This document shows, piece after piece, positions 1 through 12,390 of a stretch of 64,000 nt of DNA. The notes under the pieces were generated by a model, which was not told the DNA's origin, did no database searches, and saw only the letters and a list, made by a program, of their open reading frames with translations. Positions within the stretch are counted from its first letter, which is position 1. Every line of letters starts with the position of its first letter. The stretch is from Echria macrotheca (Eukaryota > Ascomycota > Sordariomycetes > Sordariales > Schizotheciaceae), in contig MU839841.1 in the NCBI GenBank assembly GCA_030411725.1, forward strand, positions 1,116,001 through 1,180,000, given 5' to 3'. Position numbers and translations under genes: made by a program.

Positions 1-2
1 GC

Positions 3-3000
3 ATGGACGCTCTCCGCAATGGCGGTGATCCGCAGAGCTTCGCCGAAATCGTGTACCTCCGGGCACAGCTTCTCTACCCCATGGTGCTGTTGCTGGCCTT
101 CATCCTCTCGGCCGGTGTCCACAGCATTGTCACTGCCCGCAGCGAAGAGGAACTGATCGTGCCTACCGTCACCGGGCCCGGTGGGAAACCGCTGCCCGTG
201 ACCAAGAGGAAGCGAGAACAGTCCGGGGAAATCCAGGTCCCGGCCATTGCCGACGACCGGAGTTTTGCGCGGAGGGTCTTCCAGTACGGCACGGCGGCCC
301 TCACGTTGTCATTTCTGGCCAATCTCGCGGCAATTGCTGTGCATACGCTGCAGGTCCACGGGCCAAAGCATTTTCAGTGGTGGTGCGGTGAGGAACGAAC
401 CGTGAGTTACTCTTGTCCGTTCCGGTCCCTGGCACATGGGGCCAAGCGCATGGGCAATGTGCCCTGCGAAAGATAATGTGCTGACCACGACCCAAAGGTC
501 TATGTTGTTGGCTCGACCTTCCTCTACGTTTATGTACTCATCACGCTCTTTGATTGGAGCAGGAGCCCGAATGTCGTGCATTTCATCGTTTGGACCCTCG
601 CCCTCATTGGCGAGACCATCATCCTGCTGTCGTTTGCTCTGATGATCAACAACGATCAATACAACCTCGCCGGCAAGAAGAAAGATACCGGATCCACCAC
701 TGGCATTGACCCCTGGGACCTCGCCGACCTTGGCATTGGTGCCGTCCGGCTGACTCTTGTGGGTTTGCTGGTTTGCCTTTACGCTACTCTCACGGCCAAG
801 AAGTACCTCAAGGAGAGGCGGCTGTTGGACGAAGAGGCGAACCGCTCGGACGTGGACGAGACCAGCCCGCTACTGGGAAGCAATGACGGCATATCAACAA
901 ACTATCGCACACAGACGAATGACCGGACAGCGAACGGACGCTGCAGGGATGGCACCGACTTTGACCGTTCTGATAGCGCTGCCACTGGCGACACGGACTC
1001 GGGCTTCCAGCAAAAAGACGAAGAGGCGGCTTTCTACAGGCCCCAGAAGCTGCCGCACAAGACGTGGTTCGAGTACTGCCGCGGCTACTCGGTGTTCTTC
1101 CCCTATCTGTGGCCTAGCGACTCGCTTCGACTCAAGGGTGTCGTTCTGCTTTGCTTCATCCTGGTCGTCTTCCAGCGTGTCGTCAACATCCTGGTTCCGG
1201 AACAGGTAGGCAATGTCACCAACATCCTGACGGATGGTGCTGCCGGGGGTTCGACTCCGTGGATTCAGATGGGTCTCTTGGTTCTGTATAAGTTGCTGCA
1301 GGGCCCATCTGGACTTCTCGGGTCGGCACGGGCTCTGCTTTGGATCCCAGTGTCACAGCACACGTACCGCGCGTTGACGACGGCCGCCTTCGAGCATGTC
1401 CATTCGCTTTCCCTCGACTTCCATCTCGGCAAGCGGACCGGCGAAGTTCTCTCGGCCCTCAACAAGGGTGCTTCGATCAACGCGTTCCTGGAGCAAATGA
1501 CATTCCAAGTCGTCCCGATGCTGGTAGATCTCCTGATCGCCATCGTTTTCCTCTACATCCGGCTCGGCCCGATCTATGCCCTGTTCGTTTCGATCATTAC
1601 GTTCTACTACCTGCTCTTGACCATTCGCATGGCGGCCACTAGAGCTGACCAACGCCGCGACATGGTCAATGCTGACCGGGAAGAGGTGGCCGTCAAGAAC
1701 GACTCGATCATGTCGTACGAGACGGTCAAGTACTTCAATGCCGAGCAGTACGAATTCAAGCGCTATCGCGATGCCATCATCACGTTCCAAAACGCCGAGG
1801 CCAAGGTCACATGGGGTATTAATTACATGAACATGTGCCAGTCTCTGGTTTTCATGTGCGGCATCCTCGTCGCCCTCATGACGTGCGCGTTCCAGGTCTC
1901 GCAGGGCACACGAGAGGTTGGGGACTTCACACTGCTACTGACGTATCTCGGCCAGTTGCAGGGTCCCCTCAACTTCTTCGGTACCTTTTACCGGACCGTG
2001 CAGCAGGCCATGATCTCTGGTGAGCGGCTCCTCGAGCTGTTCAAGATCCAACCCACGGTTGTCGACAAGCCCGATGCAGGAACGCTGCGGAACTGCGACG
2101 GCCACATCAAGTGGGAGGGCGTTGGTTTCTCGTATGACCGGCGCCGGCCTGCGTTGCGAGACTTGTCGTTTGAGTGCACCCCAGGGAGCACAACGGCGTT
2201 TGTCGGCGAATCGGGCGGTGGAAAATCGACTGTATTCCGCCTTATGTTCCGCTATTACAACTGCCACGAAGGAAGCATCAAGATCGGCGGCCATGATGTT
2301 AAGGACATGACGATTGACTCGGTCCGCCGCTTCATTGGCGTTGTGCCCCAGGACACGATTCTCTTCAACGAGACGCTGATGTACAATCTCAAGTATGCCA
2401 ACCCCAATGCGACGGACGACGAAGTGTTCGAGGCCTGCCGTGCGGCCGCCATTCATGACCGCATCATGGCCTTCCCTGATGGGTACGACACCAAGGTTGG
2501 CGAGCGCGGTCTGCGGCTTAGCGGTGGCGAAAAGCAGCGTGTCGCCATCGCCCGCACCATTCTGAAGAACCCCAAGATCATCATGCTCGACGAGGCGACG
2601 TCGGCTCTGGACGGCGAGACGGAGCAAAAAATCCAGTCCAAACTGATTAGCGGCAAGTTTGGGACGGGTCGCACCCTGTTGATCATCGCGTAAGCACCCC
2701 TATCAAAGCTGGTCTGGACACAGTCGCTAACATGACATGTTACTAGCCATCGTCTGTCGACCATTACCCACGCGGACCAGATCATCGTCCTCCACCAGGG
2801 CAAGATGGTCGAGAAAGGCACACACCAGGAGCTGCTTGCCCTCAATGGTCGGTATGCTGGTATGTGGGAGAAGCACTGCCGCGCCGAGCGAGCCGCTGAG
2901 CATGCTCGCGATGCCACGCGAAAGGCCAAGAAGCTGCTGTGCCAGGCCAACATTTCACGTGTCGATGAAGGCTCGGACGGCTACAGTAGCATGGTGTCGT

Positions 3001-3317
3001 CGACCATCTTGCCGACGCGTCTGAACAGTCCCACCCATGGGTCAGCTAAGGACAGCTCCTCCGAGTCGTCTGATTCTGGCAAAAGCGACAAGAGCGACAA
3101 TGCATCCATTTCATCGCGCGAGAGCCACAGCGGTTCCGAGGGCACCCTTCGGGAAGATGGGTGTGAGGAATCGCGGCAGGACGAGATGGCCGATGACGAA
3201 TACAGCCCGAGCGATGAGGTGGACGAGCCCCTCGCCCGGCATCAGCAGATTACAGAGGCGCGGAGCCAAACGGCCCAAACTTCGATATCGCCGCAGACGC
3301 GGCCGTCTGCACCCTAA
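3..3317 (+). CDS. hmt1: Hmt1-type vacuolar heavy-metal-tolerance ABC half-transporter
   Basis: Three exons, 3-401, 498-2689 and 2747-3317, give about 1053 residues. The N-terminal extension has five hydrophobic segments, as in the TMD0 of the Hmt1/ABCB6 group. It is followed by a six-helix ABC transmembrane domain and one nucleotide-binding domain. The NBD has Walker A GESGGGKST (about residue 703), signature LSGGEKQR (about 807), Walker B IIMLDEATSALD (about 827) and the H-loop AHRLSTI, whose first codon is split by intron 2. The tail after the NBD is Ser/Asp/Glu-rich and looks disordered. Known members move phytochelatin- or glutathione-bound metals across the vacuolar membrane, so that role is inferred here. 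The ATG lies 2 bases from the window edge. The five-helix TMD0 looks complete, but an upstream start or 5' exon cannot be excluded. Confidence 0.9.
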
Positions 3318-5339
3318 GCACAGCAACGAAAACGTCGTTGTCTGCTGCGAAAAGCGTTGTTGACGTTGTTGACCACCCCACCAACATCACTAATGTCGTC
3401 TCTGGTCAACAAAAGCCAAACCCTACTACCCCTAATTGTCGACAATGACGTCCTACATAATGAATCTCACGATATGAGCGCAGCAAAAACGATCCCTTTC
3501 TATGTTTATATACCGGCGTTCCGTTTCTTTCCCCTGCCATTTGAAGCATTTGCACCGAGGTGGTTTATGAGAGATGAGAACCATGAGGATTCCCAGCATG
3601 GGCGGCGTTGGTGGTTCCTGAAATACAAGCGCAGGCTCGGGAGGAAAAAGGCACAGGCATGTGGTGTTGAAGAGGCGAGCGGGTTTCAGAACCGCGTTGT
3701 TATTCCCCCAGAGGCAAGGAAGACGGGACTGGATGGGGCGGATTCGGCGGTCAAGGGTGGTGGCTGCGGCTCAGGAGTTGGAGTTGGCCCTGACGGTTTG
3801 TTTCCGGGTTCAGCGGCTGCATGGTTACAATGTTTTGGTACTGGGAAAGCATTTTAGGCGGGGGAGCGAGGCGCGCGGGGGCGCAAAGGGGAAACATGTC
3901 TTTAAAACGGGATGGCTTGGGAGGCGCAGAGCTGGTCACGCCGTTAATGGTTGTGGTTATGTATGGAGGGAAGGACTGGCTGGCGCACAGGCGAAGGAAG
4001 TGGTTGGGAGCGGTGTTACATTCTGGGCAGGCATTGTGAAAATAAAAGAAGTGCCACTCAAGGCTTGATGCTCGTGAGGATATGATGGGCGAAGATGCCG
4101 AGGTGAACGGTTAACTAATAGTGGACGGGCAATGGGAGTGGATAACCGTGTTGATGACCCACAGGTCGACAGGAGGTCCTTGCCAAGTGAAGATACTATC
4201 CTCGACATCAGGCCAGAGGTACCTTAATCCGTATCAGGTCACCAAAGGGAGAGAAATTGTCGGTCTGAAATTGAACATGTCACGTTCCTTGCTTGTCATG
4301 ATAAACTACGGAATTGACAAAAAGTAGAGAAAGTAGATATAAAGCGACAGCCATGTAACGATACGGTCCCTTTCAATAAGGGATGTGTAGTACTGTACTG
4401 CTGCATTGTATTGTATTATACGAGTAACAAGTAACAATTCGAGAGGAGAAAGACGTATGTATAGACGCTATATATCCTTTCTGGTGCGTGTATTCTGGAT
4501 AATGACGAAATAGGAGAATAGGGGGGGGGGGGGGGGGGAAACCGAGTAATTATTCAAGTTTGTTGACGGACATTTGTAGTGGTTTTCGAAGTGCGGCGGA
4601 ATATGTATGTTTATTATGAGATATCGGTCTTTCATGTTGTGTGTAGTTCCGCATTGTCACGTTAATTGATGTATACATATCTTGTCTCTCTCTCTTCTTC
4701 TGATTAAGCACGACACAGCACAGCATAGCGCCGTATGTAACTACCTTAAGCGGGTGTGGTGTTTTGGGGATACTCCTCCTCCTCCTTCTTCCCCTGGAAA
4801 TTCACACCTCCCACCCTTCTTTCACCGTGACGTGGGCCATCCCCCATGTATTACTGCACAACACTACACATGCCCATCCCAAACACCATTTCCAAGACTT
4901 CATAGCGAGTGTGATGCCTACATGTACATCTACCTCCCCTCCACCATGCCGCAACGGAGAAACGCCGATCCCAATGCGATGAATGCCATGTCCACCTCCC
5001 CCATTCCCCGTCCTCAGTTCCCCTCTTGCCCCTTCATCACCTCCCACATCCCCCGTTGACCCAGGGCCATGAGCAAATACAAAGTATATCCGTGTAGAAA
5101 ACGACAGGCTGGGAAGAAGAAAATAACAAGCCAAGTTTCGCTGGGTCTTCACAACGCTACCATTCCACATCCACCCCCCTTACCCGCTGCCCGCCGTATT
5201 AAGTAAGATCCTGTCCGCCCCCCTAAACACCAGAACACATACACACACATAACACCCGCCGGCATACTCCTCATCACAGTACAACGTCACACACCCAAAA
5301 CATCCGGCAGGCGTTTCATTATATAAAAAGTGAAATATT
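3318..5339. other. Intergenic region between convergent hmt1 and lag1
   Basis: This stretch holds the 3' ends of two convergent genes. Several open frames of 120-165 codons near 3357-4068 overlap one another in different frames, lack recognisable motifs and show no coherent splicing, so I treat them as non-coding. A pure G tract sits at 4521-4538, and 4700-5230 is pyrimidine-rich. No RNA gene was seen. Confidence 0.6.
4521..4538. repeat. Poly-G homopolymer tract (18 G)
   Basis: An uninterrupted run of 18 G residues lies in the intergenic region downstream of hmt1. Such tracts are length-variable and prone to assembly error, so the exact count is uncertain. The run could form a G-quadruplex on the + strand. 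Confidence 0.85.
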
Positions 5340-6801
5340 TTACCTCTGACTCTTCTTGGCAGAGCCGTTGAGTGCCTCCCCGTTTGCTATGGGCTTGTTG
5401 CCATTCGGCGCCTTCTCCTGAGCAGTCGAGGCCGAATCCTCCAGCTCCGACTCTTCAACGTCACTACGGTCATCCTGCGCCACGTTGTGGACGACGAAGC
5501 GGTAGGCGATGCGAAGAATGAAAAACAGCCAGAACAGGTTCAGAGCCTGCAGGCAGCCGAGGAGGGTCAATGTGATATAAAAAGAGAGGGGGCATTTATA
5601 CTGTCCCGCCGCCCAGTCCATCTCGTACGGTCCGATCGTCTTGAACTCGGTGAACAAGCTGTAAATGATGCGGAGGTTGAGGTAGTGGCGGAGGTAGATC
5701 CAGACACACATGAAAGTAAAATAATACGGTCCCGTGAGCCAGTGGTCCAGATAATTGAGCGTCTTGGAGGTCTGAGAGATGAGTTAGCACAGCCGAAACC
5801 CGACACAAGGATAATGGAACGTACCGCCAGGAAGAAATCACTAATGTCATGAGTGATGTAGACGGCGAGGCCGATATATGTAAAGTGGAAGCGGTAGCTG
5901 AGGCCGATCAGGGCCAAGCTGACAATGTGGTGTCCGACCAGCTCCTTGAAGTCCTTGCGCGGCTTCTCCATGCCGAGCACAAGCACGATGGCCTGCTGGG
6001 CCCAGTACGCCGCCTGGAACAGGTAGTAGAACTTGAAGTAGGCGTCGTGCGTCTTGTGCGGGAAGGCCTCGTAAAAGGCACTCGTGTTGAAGTACCAGAC
6101 CGGCGTGCGGCTCATGACGTACATGCCGGCCGGGCCCAGGAGGCCAAAGTAAATGGCCGTGTACATCTGTTCCATGTACCGGGCCTGCTTGCCCCGCGAA
6201 CGCAGGCCGGCCCAGCGAGCCATGGGCCGCAGGATCTCCTGCATGATGAACTCCCGGGTGAAGGACAGGACAACGGTGTAGAACGTGACAAAGGCGATAT
6301 CCCACAGCCCCTTGCCATACTGCGGGACCTCATCCAGGCTCGACACGGGCAGCTTGTACGAGAGGAAGATGAAGTGGTGGACCGGGTTGGACTCGGTCGG
6401 GTTGATGGCGAAGAGCGAGAAGAAGACGAAGAGGATGACGGCCGGCAGCACCCAGGTATGCTTCACGGCATAATGCTTGGCTCGGCGGAGGATCGATCGG
6501 GCCTTGCGCCGCTTGGACGGGTGCTTCCCGGAGGTGAGGTCCTGCTGCAATGGCCAATGCCGGTTAGCACAGTCTTGATCCCGACGATTCCGCGACGGCC
6601 GCTCACCTTTGGTTGGGGACTGCCGTGGAGATGGGCCAGGCTGGTTGCCAACGCCGGCGCCCCCGTGTCGCCGACGCGCAGGTCCTGGCCGAGACCGCTG
6701 GATTTCCTGCGACGGCGGGCGGCGGCATTCATTTCGCTCTGCAATTGACGGTCGGCGGCCGACCCTAGGGCCGGGAACGGCTCCGAGGAAGTCGACGCCA
6801 T
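5340..6801 (-). CDS. lag1: Ceramide synthase (sphingosine N-acyltransferase), Lag1/Lac1 family
   Basis: Three exons on the minus strand, 6801-6607, 6544-5825 and 5771-5340, give about 447 residues. The introns are 62 nt (branch GTGCTAACC, acceptor TTGCAG) and 53 nt (branch GTGCTAAC). The N-terminal 65 residues are hydrophilic and end in an Arg/Lys-rich stretch before the first helix. The TLC (TRAM/LAG1/CLN8) domain follows, with the Lag1 motif: paired histidines HH at about 270-271 and HDxxD at about 297-301. The C-terminus is acidic (DDRSDVEESELED) and then Lys-rich, like the regulatory tail of fungal ceramide synthases. Family members acylate sphingoid bases with acyl-CoA in the endoplasmic reticulum. 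Fungi often have two paralogues with different chain-length preference, and I cannot tell which this is. Confidence 0.93.
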
Positions 6802-7655
6802 GGCGGATATGGTCGGTAAGACGCTGTCAGAGGCACGGCGGAGCGTGAGTCGTGTGCAGCGTGCGAGCAGGTCGTCGAGCGGACGTGACGGGATGAGACC
6901 AAGAGACGGCGGGGCGTGGAACCGTCTAGAGTTGGGATTCGCAATCTCAGCGATGATGCCCTCGCGCCGTCATGAGCTACACGGGACGAGAGAAGTGCTC
7001 GTGGGCAAAGAAGGCGAGGGACGGCACGAAAAGCGAGATGTCAGCCAAAATCATAAATGGAAAGCAGCCCTCGTCGGCGGTGCCCGCGGAGGCACGTCTG
7101 GACGCTGCGCGGTCGTCTAATTTCCCCTATGAATTTTAGTTGGACCCCTGTTTTTTTCTTCAGCCACTGGCGGCCAGGCCCCTCCATCGCCGGCTCCATT
7201 TTTCCTCTCCGCCTGCCCCGCCGAGCCCGTCAGATCCTGATCCGCAACTCCACAGACGCGTCCAGGACATGGCTACTCACTCAATACTCCAAAGAGTTCA
7301 TGATTTCTGATCACGGCATCCTAAACCACGCCACTGCACAACACCGTCAACAAACAACTGAAGCCAGAAAATGGCATTTCAATACCAGATACTGAGTATT
7401 CCGCCTACTGCCCCAAAGTATTCACCGCTGCCTTTTAATCTCGCCCATAATAGCCAACCCCGGGTATCCATCCGTAAATGTGCTACCGATCATGAACGAT
7501 GCACCTATAAAAATATGCTACACAACAACACCATGACCAACGCCTGCTGTTTGCGCCATTTCCCAGTTATGTCCCATGCCAATAACCCCAAAATGCACCC
7601 ATTATGTCCGATACCTCTGTGCCGTCCTATCCTAGCCGCCACGAGACCTGTCTCG
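6802..7655. other. Intergenic region: lag1 promoter and palH 3' flank
   Basis: This contains the lag1 upstream region (minus strand) and the region after the palH stop codon. Short open frames here have no motif or splice support. No RNA gene or repeat was seen. Confidence 0.6.
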
Positions 7656-9920
7656 CTATGCCCTGCCGGTGCTGGCGCTCCCCTCCTGGGCCCCTGGGTT
7701 GGAATTCCGTTGGGGTGGCGTCGGAGAAACCGATGCTGTGTCTCGTGACCCGGTCCCAGGAGGGCTCAAAGTCGACCTCCTAGAACCTGTCCTGGGGGCA
7801 ACGGCCGGTGGTGGAACTGCCGATGTAGGCGACGCTGGGAGCCACTCATCGCCCTGGCCAACTGTCCTCGAAGCGCTGCTATTCCGTCGGTCCAGAGTCG
7901 TGCGGGATGGCCCGTCCTGCGACTCCAGCTCCTCCTCCATCAGCTGAGCGAGAGCCGCACCCCGCCGTGGCGGTGCGGGAATCACCGTCACCGGCAGGCT
8001 CTCCGTGTCCGGTGTTGGCCGTATCCGCTCGCGCAATTTTTCGGCTTGCGCCATGGCAAACTCCTCCAGCCGTGTCCGGATGTCCCACCGGCTACCTTCT
8101 TCTAGTGCCTGAGGCTGCGTCTGCGCTGGTCTTTCCTCCTCCACCGCGGGACGCTCTTCGTCTGTTCGGTGGACCCGCCGGAAAGGTAGGCCTTGAGCCA
8201 ACGCACGCCACCTGCTTCCTGAACGCGTCTCAGTCGGTTGCACAACCGGATCAGTTTGCGCAGGCGGACCCTGATTGGAACTTGTGCTGGCGCCATCGCT
8301 GTGATGGCTGGAGGCGGTGCTGGCACGTCGAGATACGGCTCGAACATCAGAAGCCGGCGGGGGCGTGGTCCGCGATGTGGTTTCCGTCAGGGCATGATAT
8401 CTGACAGCGTATATAGTGCTAGCCGCGCTGGCAGTATCCGTACGGCTAATTGGCGACGCCGCTGGCGGTGGCCTTGCTGGCCACAGCGGCGGCTGCAAAA
8501 ATCGTATCCTGTCGTTGTTCGTCGACTCTGTGTTGGCGGGCTGCCCCGTCTCCGCCGCACGCCTGGGCGCGGACCGTGATCTATATCTCGACCGGATTGC
8601 GGCCACGGCAGGCCACATATTCCCTCGCCCCGTCGTCGGGGAGTGGTCACGACCCGACCGGCCACTGCTGTTGCTGCCCCAGTCCTTTTCGTCGAGGCTC
8701 TTCTTCTTCCTCCTAGCCCGAGATCTCTCCTCCGCAGCAAAGTCAAGCATTTCGTCTCCATCGAATACCTCTCTTCCCAGAATACCGTCTTTCTTCTCTT
8801 CCCGTTCCAAAGCTTCGATTCTTTCAACCCATTCCCACACGATCACGCTGGCCGCGGCCGCCCCAACCCACCTCACGTAGTCCCCCCAGCCTGTGAATTC
8901 CGGTTTCGATATATCCAGAATGAAGAACACCACCGGAACGAGGATAGAGAGAATCGAAAGCCCGGCTACCAGGCACATGTTCTTCATCTGCGGATGGTAG
9001 AATGCGTACCGTTTCTTCATCAGCGCGTAATAAATCACCCATGCCGCGTAGAGAACACCCAGGGCGAGGGCAAAAAGGTAGCTGAGCGCAGGGACCGCAT
9101 CCGTAAACGACCGCGGGCGAGTTTGGCTTTGGCTCGGCGTGGTGCCCACATACTGGAAACTGTTGAGTGACTGGAAGATGACGTCGAGCGTGATCAGCGC
9201 AAAAGCTGTCCACTTGATGATAACCTTTTCGCGCTGTCGCGGGAAAAGGCGGATGAGTGTTTGGGCTTGAGCAAGCCACAGAAAAGTGTTGGAGATAATG
9301 CGAATGATTTTCAGTTCCAGTCCTCCCAGGACAGTGTTGCGCAGATCCTCTGCATTTGTGATGCCAAACGAATATTGATACTCAGCAGTCCGAAATGTCG
9401 CCTCGGTTGCAATTGTCAACGAGATAGCAACGCTAAGCGCGGCGACCTTCTGCAGCCACGGTCGACCACCGATGCTCGTCCCCGTGCCACCGTTGGTGAA
9501 ACCTTTGCGGCCCAGAACGACAACTCCGCCGTCCAAGAACGACCTAGGTGTAATGAACAGCATTATGACCAAGGTATACGCGACGACGGTGGTTGCTGCC
9601 AGGGCATAAAATTGCGGATACGTCGACGCATAGAAAGGAATTCGAAAGTCGGAGTACTGTGGTCCATCCTCCGTCGGCGCCGCCCCGTCCGCAGTGTCGT
9701 CGATCGATATCGAGCCACCTCCCCCGTTTGCGATGATGGCCGGCGGGTTGATGGGTGTACAGAGGGGTTTGAAAGCGCCGGCGGCCGTGAGCGTCACGAT
9801 ATCGCCATTGGGCATCGAGAGAATCCCTCCCATAGGAAGATTGATGGCGGAACAGCCGCGGCGGCCGGGCGCGATCAGAAGCTCTGTCGGCTCCGGCGGC
9901 ATCGCGGTGATGGCTGCCAT
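7656..9920 (-). CDS. palH: PalH/Rim21 ambient-pH sensor, seven-transmembrane
   Basis: One uninterrupted reading frame of 754 residues, with ATG at 9920-9918 and stop TAG at 7658-7656. The N-terminus is extracellular-like and rich in Gly/Pro, with a Cys near residue 23 and another near 53. Seven hydrophobic segments follow between about residues 100 and 375. The last ends in EWVERIEALEREEKKDGILG, a stretch typical of PalH just after the final helix. A cytosolic tail of about 350 residues is Ser/Thr/Arg/Pro-rich and low in complexity. PalH is the plasma-membrane sensor of the Pal/Rim alkaline-pH pathway. It binds the arrestin-like PalF and leads to proteolytic activation of PacC. Length and topology fit filamentous-fungal PalH; the tail is the least conserved part. 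Confidence 0.9.
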   Translation of the reverse strand: MAAITAMPPEPTELLIAPGRRGCSAINLPMGGILSMPNGDIVTLTAAGAFKPLCTPINPPAIIANGGGGSISIDDTADGAAPTEDGPQYSDFRIPFYASTYPQFYALAATTVVAYTLVIMLFITPRSFLDGGVVVLGRKGFTNGGTGTSIGGRPWLQKVAALSVAISLTIATEATFRTAEYQYSFGITNAEDLRNTVLGGLELKIIRIISNTFLWLAQAQTLIRLFPRQREKVIIKWTAFALITLDVIFQSLNSFQYVGTTPSQSQTRPRSFTDAVPALSYLFALALGVLYAAWVIYYALMKKRYAFYHPQMKNMCLVAGLSILSILVPVVFFILDISKPEFTGWGDYVRWVGAAAASVIVWEWVERIEALEREEKKDGILGREVFDGDEMLDFAAEERSRARRKKKSLDEKDWGSNSSGRSGRDHSPTTGRGNMWPAVAAIRSRYRSRSAPRRAAETGQPANTESTNNDRIRFLQPPLWPARPPPAASPISRTDTASAASTIYAVRYHALTETTSRTTPPPASDVRAVSRRASTASSHHSDGASTSSNQGPPAQTDPVVQPTETRSGSRWRALAQGLPFRRVHRTDEERPAVEEERPAQTQPQALEEGSRWDIRTRLEEFAMAQAEKLRERIRPTPDTESLPVTVIPAPPRRGAALAQLMEEELESQDGPSRTTLDRRNSSASRTVGQGDEWLPASPTSAVPPPAVAPRTGSRRSTLSPPGTGSRDTASVSPTPPQRNSNPGAQEGSASTGRA

Positions 9921-11861
9921 CGTTGGCTGGCGTGCTGGACGGCCCGTCGCAAGGGAATGCGGAGCGGCAGTCCTTCCACCTCCTGTTGCCTATCTCTCAA
10001 TCGCCATGGAATCACGAGGGTATCGTATCCGCCGAACGGGGAAAATCGTAGTCGCGAACGAATTCCGTGATCGTGTGGTCGATCGGTCGCTGACTGAGGT
10101 CGCGGAGATGAGTCAATTCAGACGCGCGCCGACGAACCGTAGCCACAGGCCCGTCGTCCAGGAGCTCTTCTGTTGCTTTTCGAGACGGAAGTTTTTCGGT
10201 ATTAACGAATAGGAGAAGCGCGATTGATCCGAGTCTACAGGGTGTCGTTGTGTCGTCGCGCTGTTTGATGTGGGGGATGTTTGCTGGAAGCTGGGCGCCG
10301 AGAGATCTTGGTAGGGAGTCTTTGGTGCTTGGGTGACGCAAGAAGGGCGGGCAGTGGTAAAAAGTCGAAAAGCCAATTTTGCTGCGGATCCAGATGGCAA
10401 AAACCGTTTCTTGGGCGCTTCCGCTTCTCGTTTTCTCGTTATCGCTGGTTCGACTGTCTCGAAAGCGTTTGAAAATGACACTGGAGCGATCAAAATGCCG
10501 GGGCAGGAAGGGAATGCGCCCCTTCTCTGCACAACCTTCTGGCTGACAACTGCAAAGCGGGGATACCGTGGCCTGACTGCGCTGCACTGTATTACCACAC
10601 TGTCTTAGTCGCTGTTCACTTTTGCTCCCTAACCCCTTTTCTGCCATGCCCCCGTCCGTTTCTGTACACTAATCTTTGTAATAAATCCGCAAAGCGACAA
10701 CACCTTGGAACCTTGGACGCCTTTCATTCGGGTCTGCAATGATATTGATAGAGAAAGCATTCTCAGCAGTCTACGCACCCGAGCATTGGGGAAATGCCCA
10801 TGTGGCGCTTTTTGGAGTACGGGAGTCAAAGTGCCGCACCAAGCGAGCTCGAAGCTTCCAAGTCTGGTGGAAGCAAAACGATAAATGAAGGCGATCTAAT
10901 TTGGCTCCTGTTATTTGCACGGCAATTGCTCAATTCTGTCCCGAGGCTGCAGAAAACTACCAAGACCCGCATCGCACCCTGTCCAGCACTCCGGTCTGCC
11001 AGCATTTTGCCCGGTTTCCAGCTCGCACTGTGTTCGCTTGGTCGATTCGGCGAGCCATCACCAAGGAGGCGCAGCGCGCGGGCGACACGACGATTTGCAA
11101 TTGTTGATTGATTGATTGCTCTGTTCTTGTGACGAGTGTTGATTCCCCGCTGTGCAACCATTTTATATAGCAAGAGTTGGAAGGGATGTTACGCTGAACC
11201 GAACGACAAGATTGCAGCAAGTTTCTGTTGCAGCTGGAGATGATTGCGTCCCTGGACGTCCCTGGACCACTTTGCTGCCGACAGCGACGTTTTGTGTTTC
11301 CATGTGGCCTGTCGATCAAGCCCTATCCTCCTGAAAGCGCGGAAAGAAGAAACACGACCGAGTCAGCATAGCATTTCTCTGACCGGAGGCAAAATGGTGG
11401 CAATTCCCTTTTGGGCCGGACCGGCGAGCTCCGGCGTGTCCAGCAACAGCACACCCGGGGTCATCGAGAAGCAAGGCGGAGGGCCTTCGCCAGACTACGT
11501 ATTTCATCTACGCTCGAAGTTCACGATGCTCATCAACAGAAACTGATATCGACCGATCTCCGCCAAGACGAACGGCCACGCTCCCGGGAGATGCTGGCCA
11601 AGTCTTGCGACACCGAGCAAATCGAGTCTTGGCGAGGCTTGTCTCTCGTGGGGAGCGGTCTTGGCGTTGATCGTCGGAATCATGGTCAAGGGACGTTGAA
11701 GCCGCCATGAAAGGGGGAGTCCGCGGCTGTTGTTCCTTTCCACGTGCTTTTCAACAGCAAATCGGATCCGATGAGAGCTCAGTGACTGTGTGGTCTTGAC
11801 GAGTCCCCACCTCGTTGCCCTCTGGTTTGATCCGGGATCTGCGACACCTCATCCAGCAGTT
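9921..11861. other. Gene-poor region upstream of palH
   Basis: This is the palH upstream region followed by DNA without a supported gene. A minus-strand frame at 10012-10647 (211 codons) lies directly upstream of palH and shows no domain, so it is probably leader or promoter sequence. A plus-strand frame at 11244-11546 reads plausibly in its last 45 codons but has no identifiable partner exon. Short TTGA repeats occur near 11105. Confidence 0.5.
11854..11861. repeat. Left target-site duplication of the 11862-12390 element
   Basis: CAGCAGTT directly abuts the left terminal inverted repeat and is repeated exactly at the right border. The pair identifies the insertion boundary. Confidence 0.85.
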
Positions 11862-12390
11862 CGACCCGATTAAAATGACGGTGTGCCCCAATAGAATGAC
11901 GGTGTTTAACCGCTTTTGGCATGGGCCCACAAACCACCAAGCTTTCAAACACAGCATTCCGAAGTTCAGGTTAATAGGTAGGTAGATAGTCTAATAGATT
12001 GATTCTTCTGCAGTAGGGTTATTCCAGTACGCAAGATCCAGATTTCACAAGTCTGAGGAAGCAGGTGGTGAAGGTCGAGGGCATAACGAGTAACAAACTG
12101 CACGTGCAAGTGGTAGGTAGGTTACGTGATGCGAGGTGCTGTGTGGGTTACCGAGACCCCGCGTATCGCACACATAGGCCTCAAAACAACAAAAAAATAG
12201 GTCGGAAAACAGCAGGTAGGTAAGTAGGTAGGTAAGCAAGGAGGTAGATAGGTAGGCTTGCTGGCGATGGCACGACTTGTTGGCTCTGTGGAAGCCGTCA
12301 CTAGGCCTTTGCGCGTCGACCGTATGCCTCATCCAAAACGGGTTAGACACCGTCATTCTAATGGCACGCACCGTCATTTTAATCGGGTCG
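11862..12390. mobile_element. Non-autonomous DNA transposon (MITE-like) with TIRs and 8-bp TSD
   Basis: The two ends form a terminal inverted repeat. Both begin cgacccgattaaaatgacgg reading inward (identical for 22 bp), and similarity with a few mismatches continues to about 58 bp. The element is flanked by perfect 8-bp direct repeats CAGCAGTT at 11854-11861 and 12391-12398, the expected target-site duplication. Each end carries two direct copies of ATGACGGTG, at 11875-11883 and 11896-11904 on the left and inverted at 12369-12377 and 12348-12356 on the right. They are symmetrically placed 13 bp from each tip and 21 bp apart. The interior has TAGG-type simple repeats and no transposase frame. 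An 8-bp duplication fits the hAT superfamily; P- or Merlin-type elements are alternatives. The superfamily is inferred; boundaries and repeats are seen directly. Confidence 0.88.
12212..12256. repeat. TAGG-type simple repeat inside the transposon-like element
   Basis: Imperfect tandem copies of a TAGG/AAGG tetranucleotide lie in the interior of the element. A shorter run occurs near 11970-11990. Confidence 0.7.

Noticed and set aside
3357..4068. Overlapping plus-strand frames of 135-166 codons after hmt1
   Set aside because: They overlap in different frames, lack recognisable domains and lie in a typical 3' flank.
5849..6748. 299-codon open frame on the + strand
   Set aside because: It is antisense to the lag1 exons and crosses their introns, with no motif of its own.
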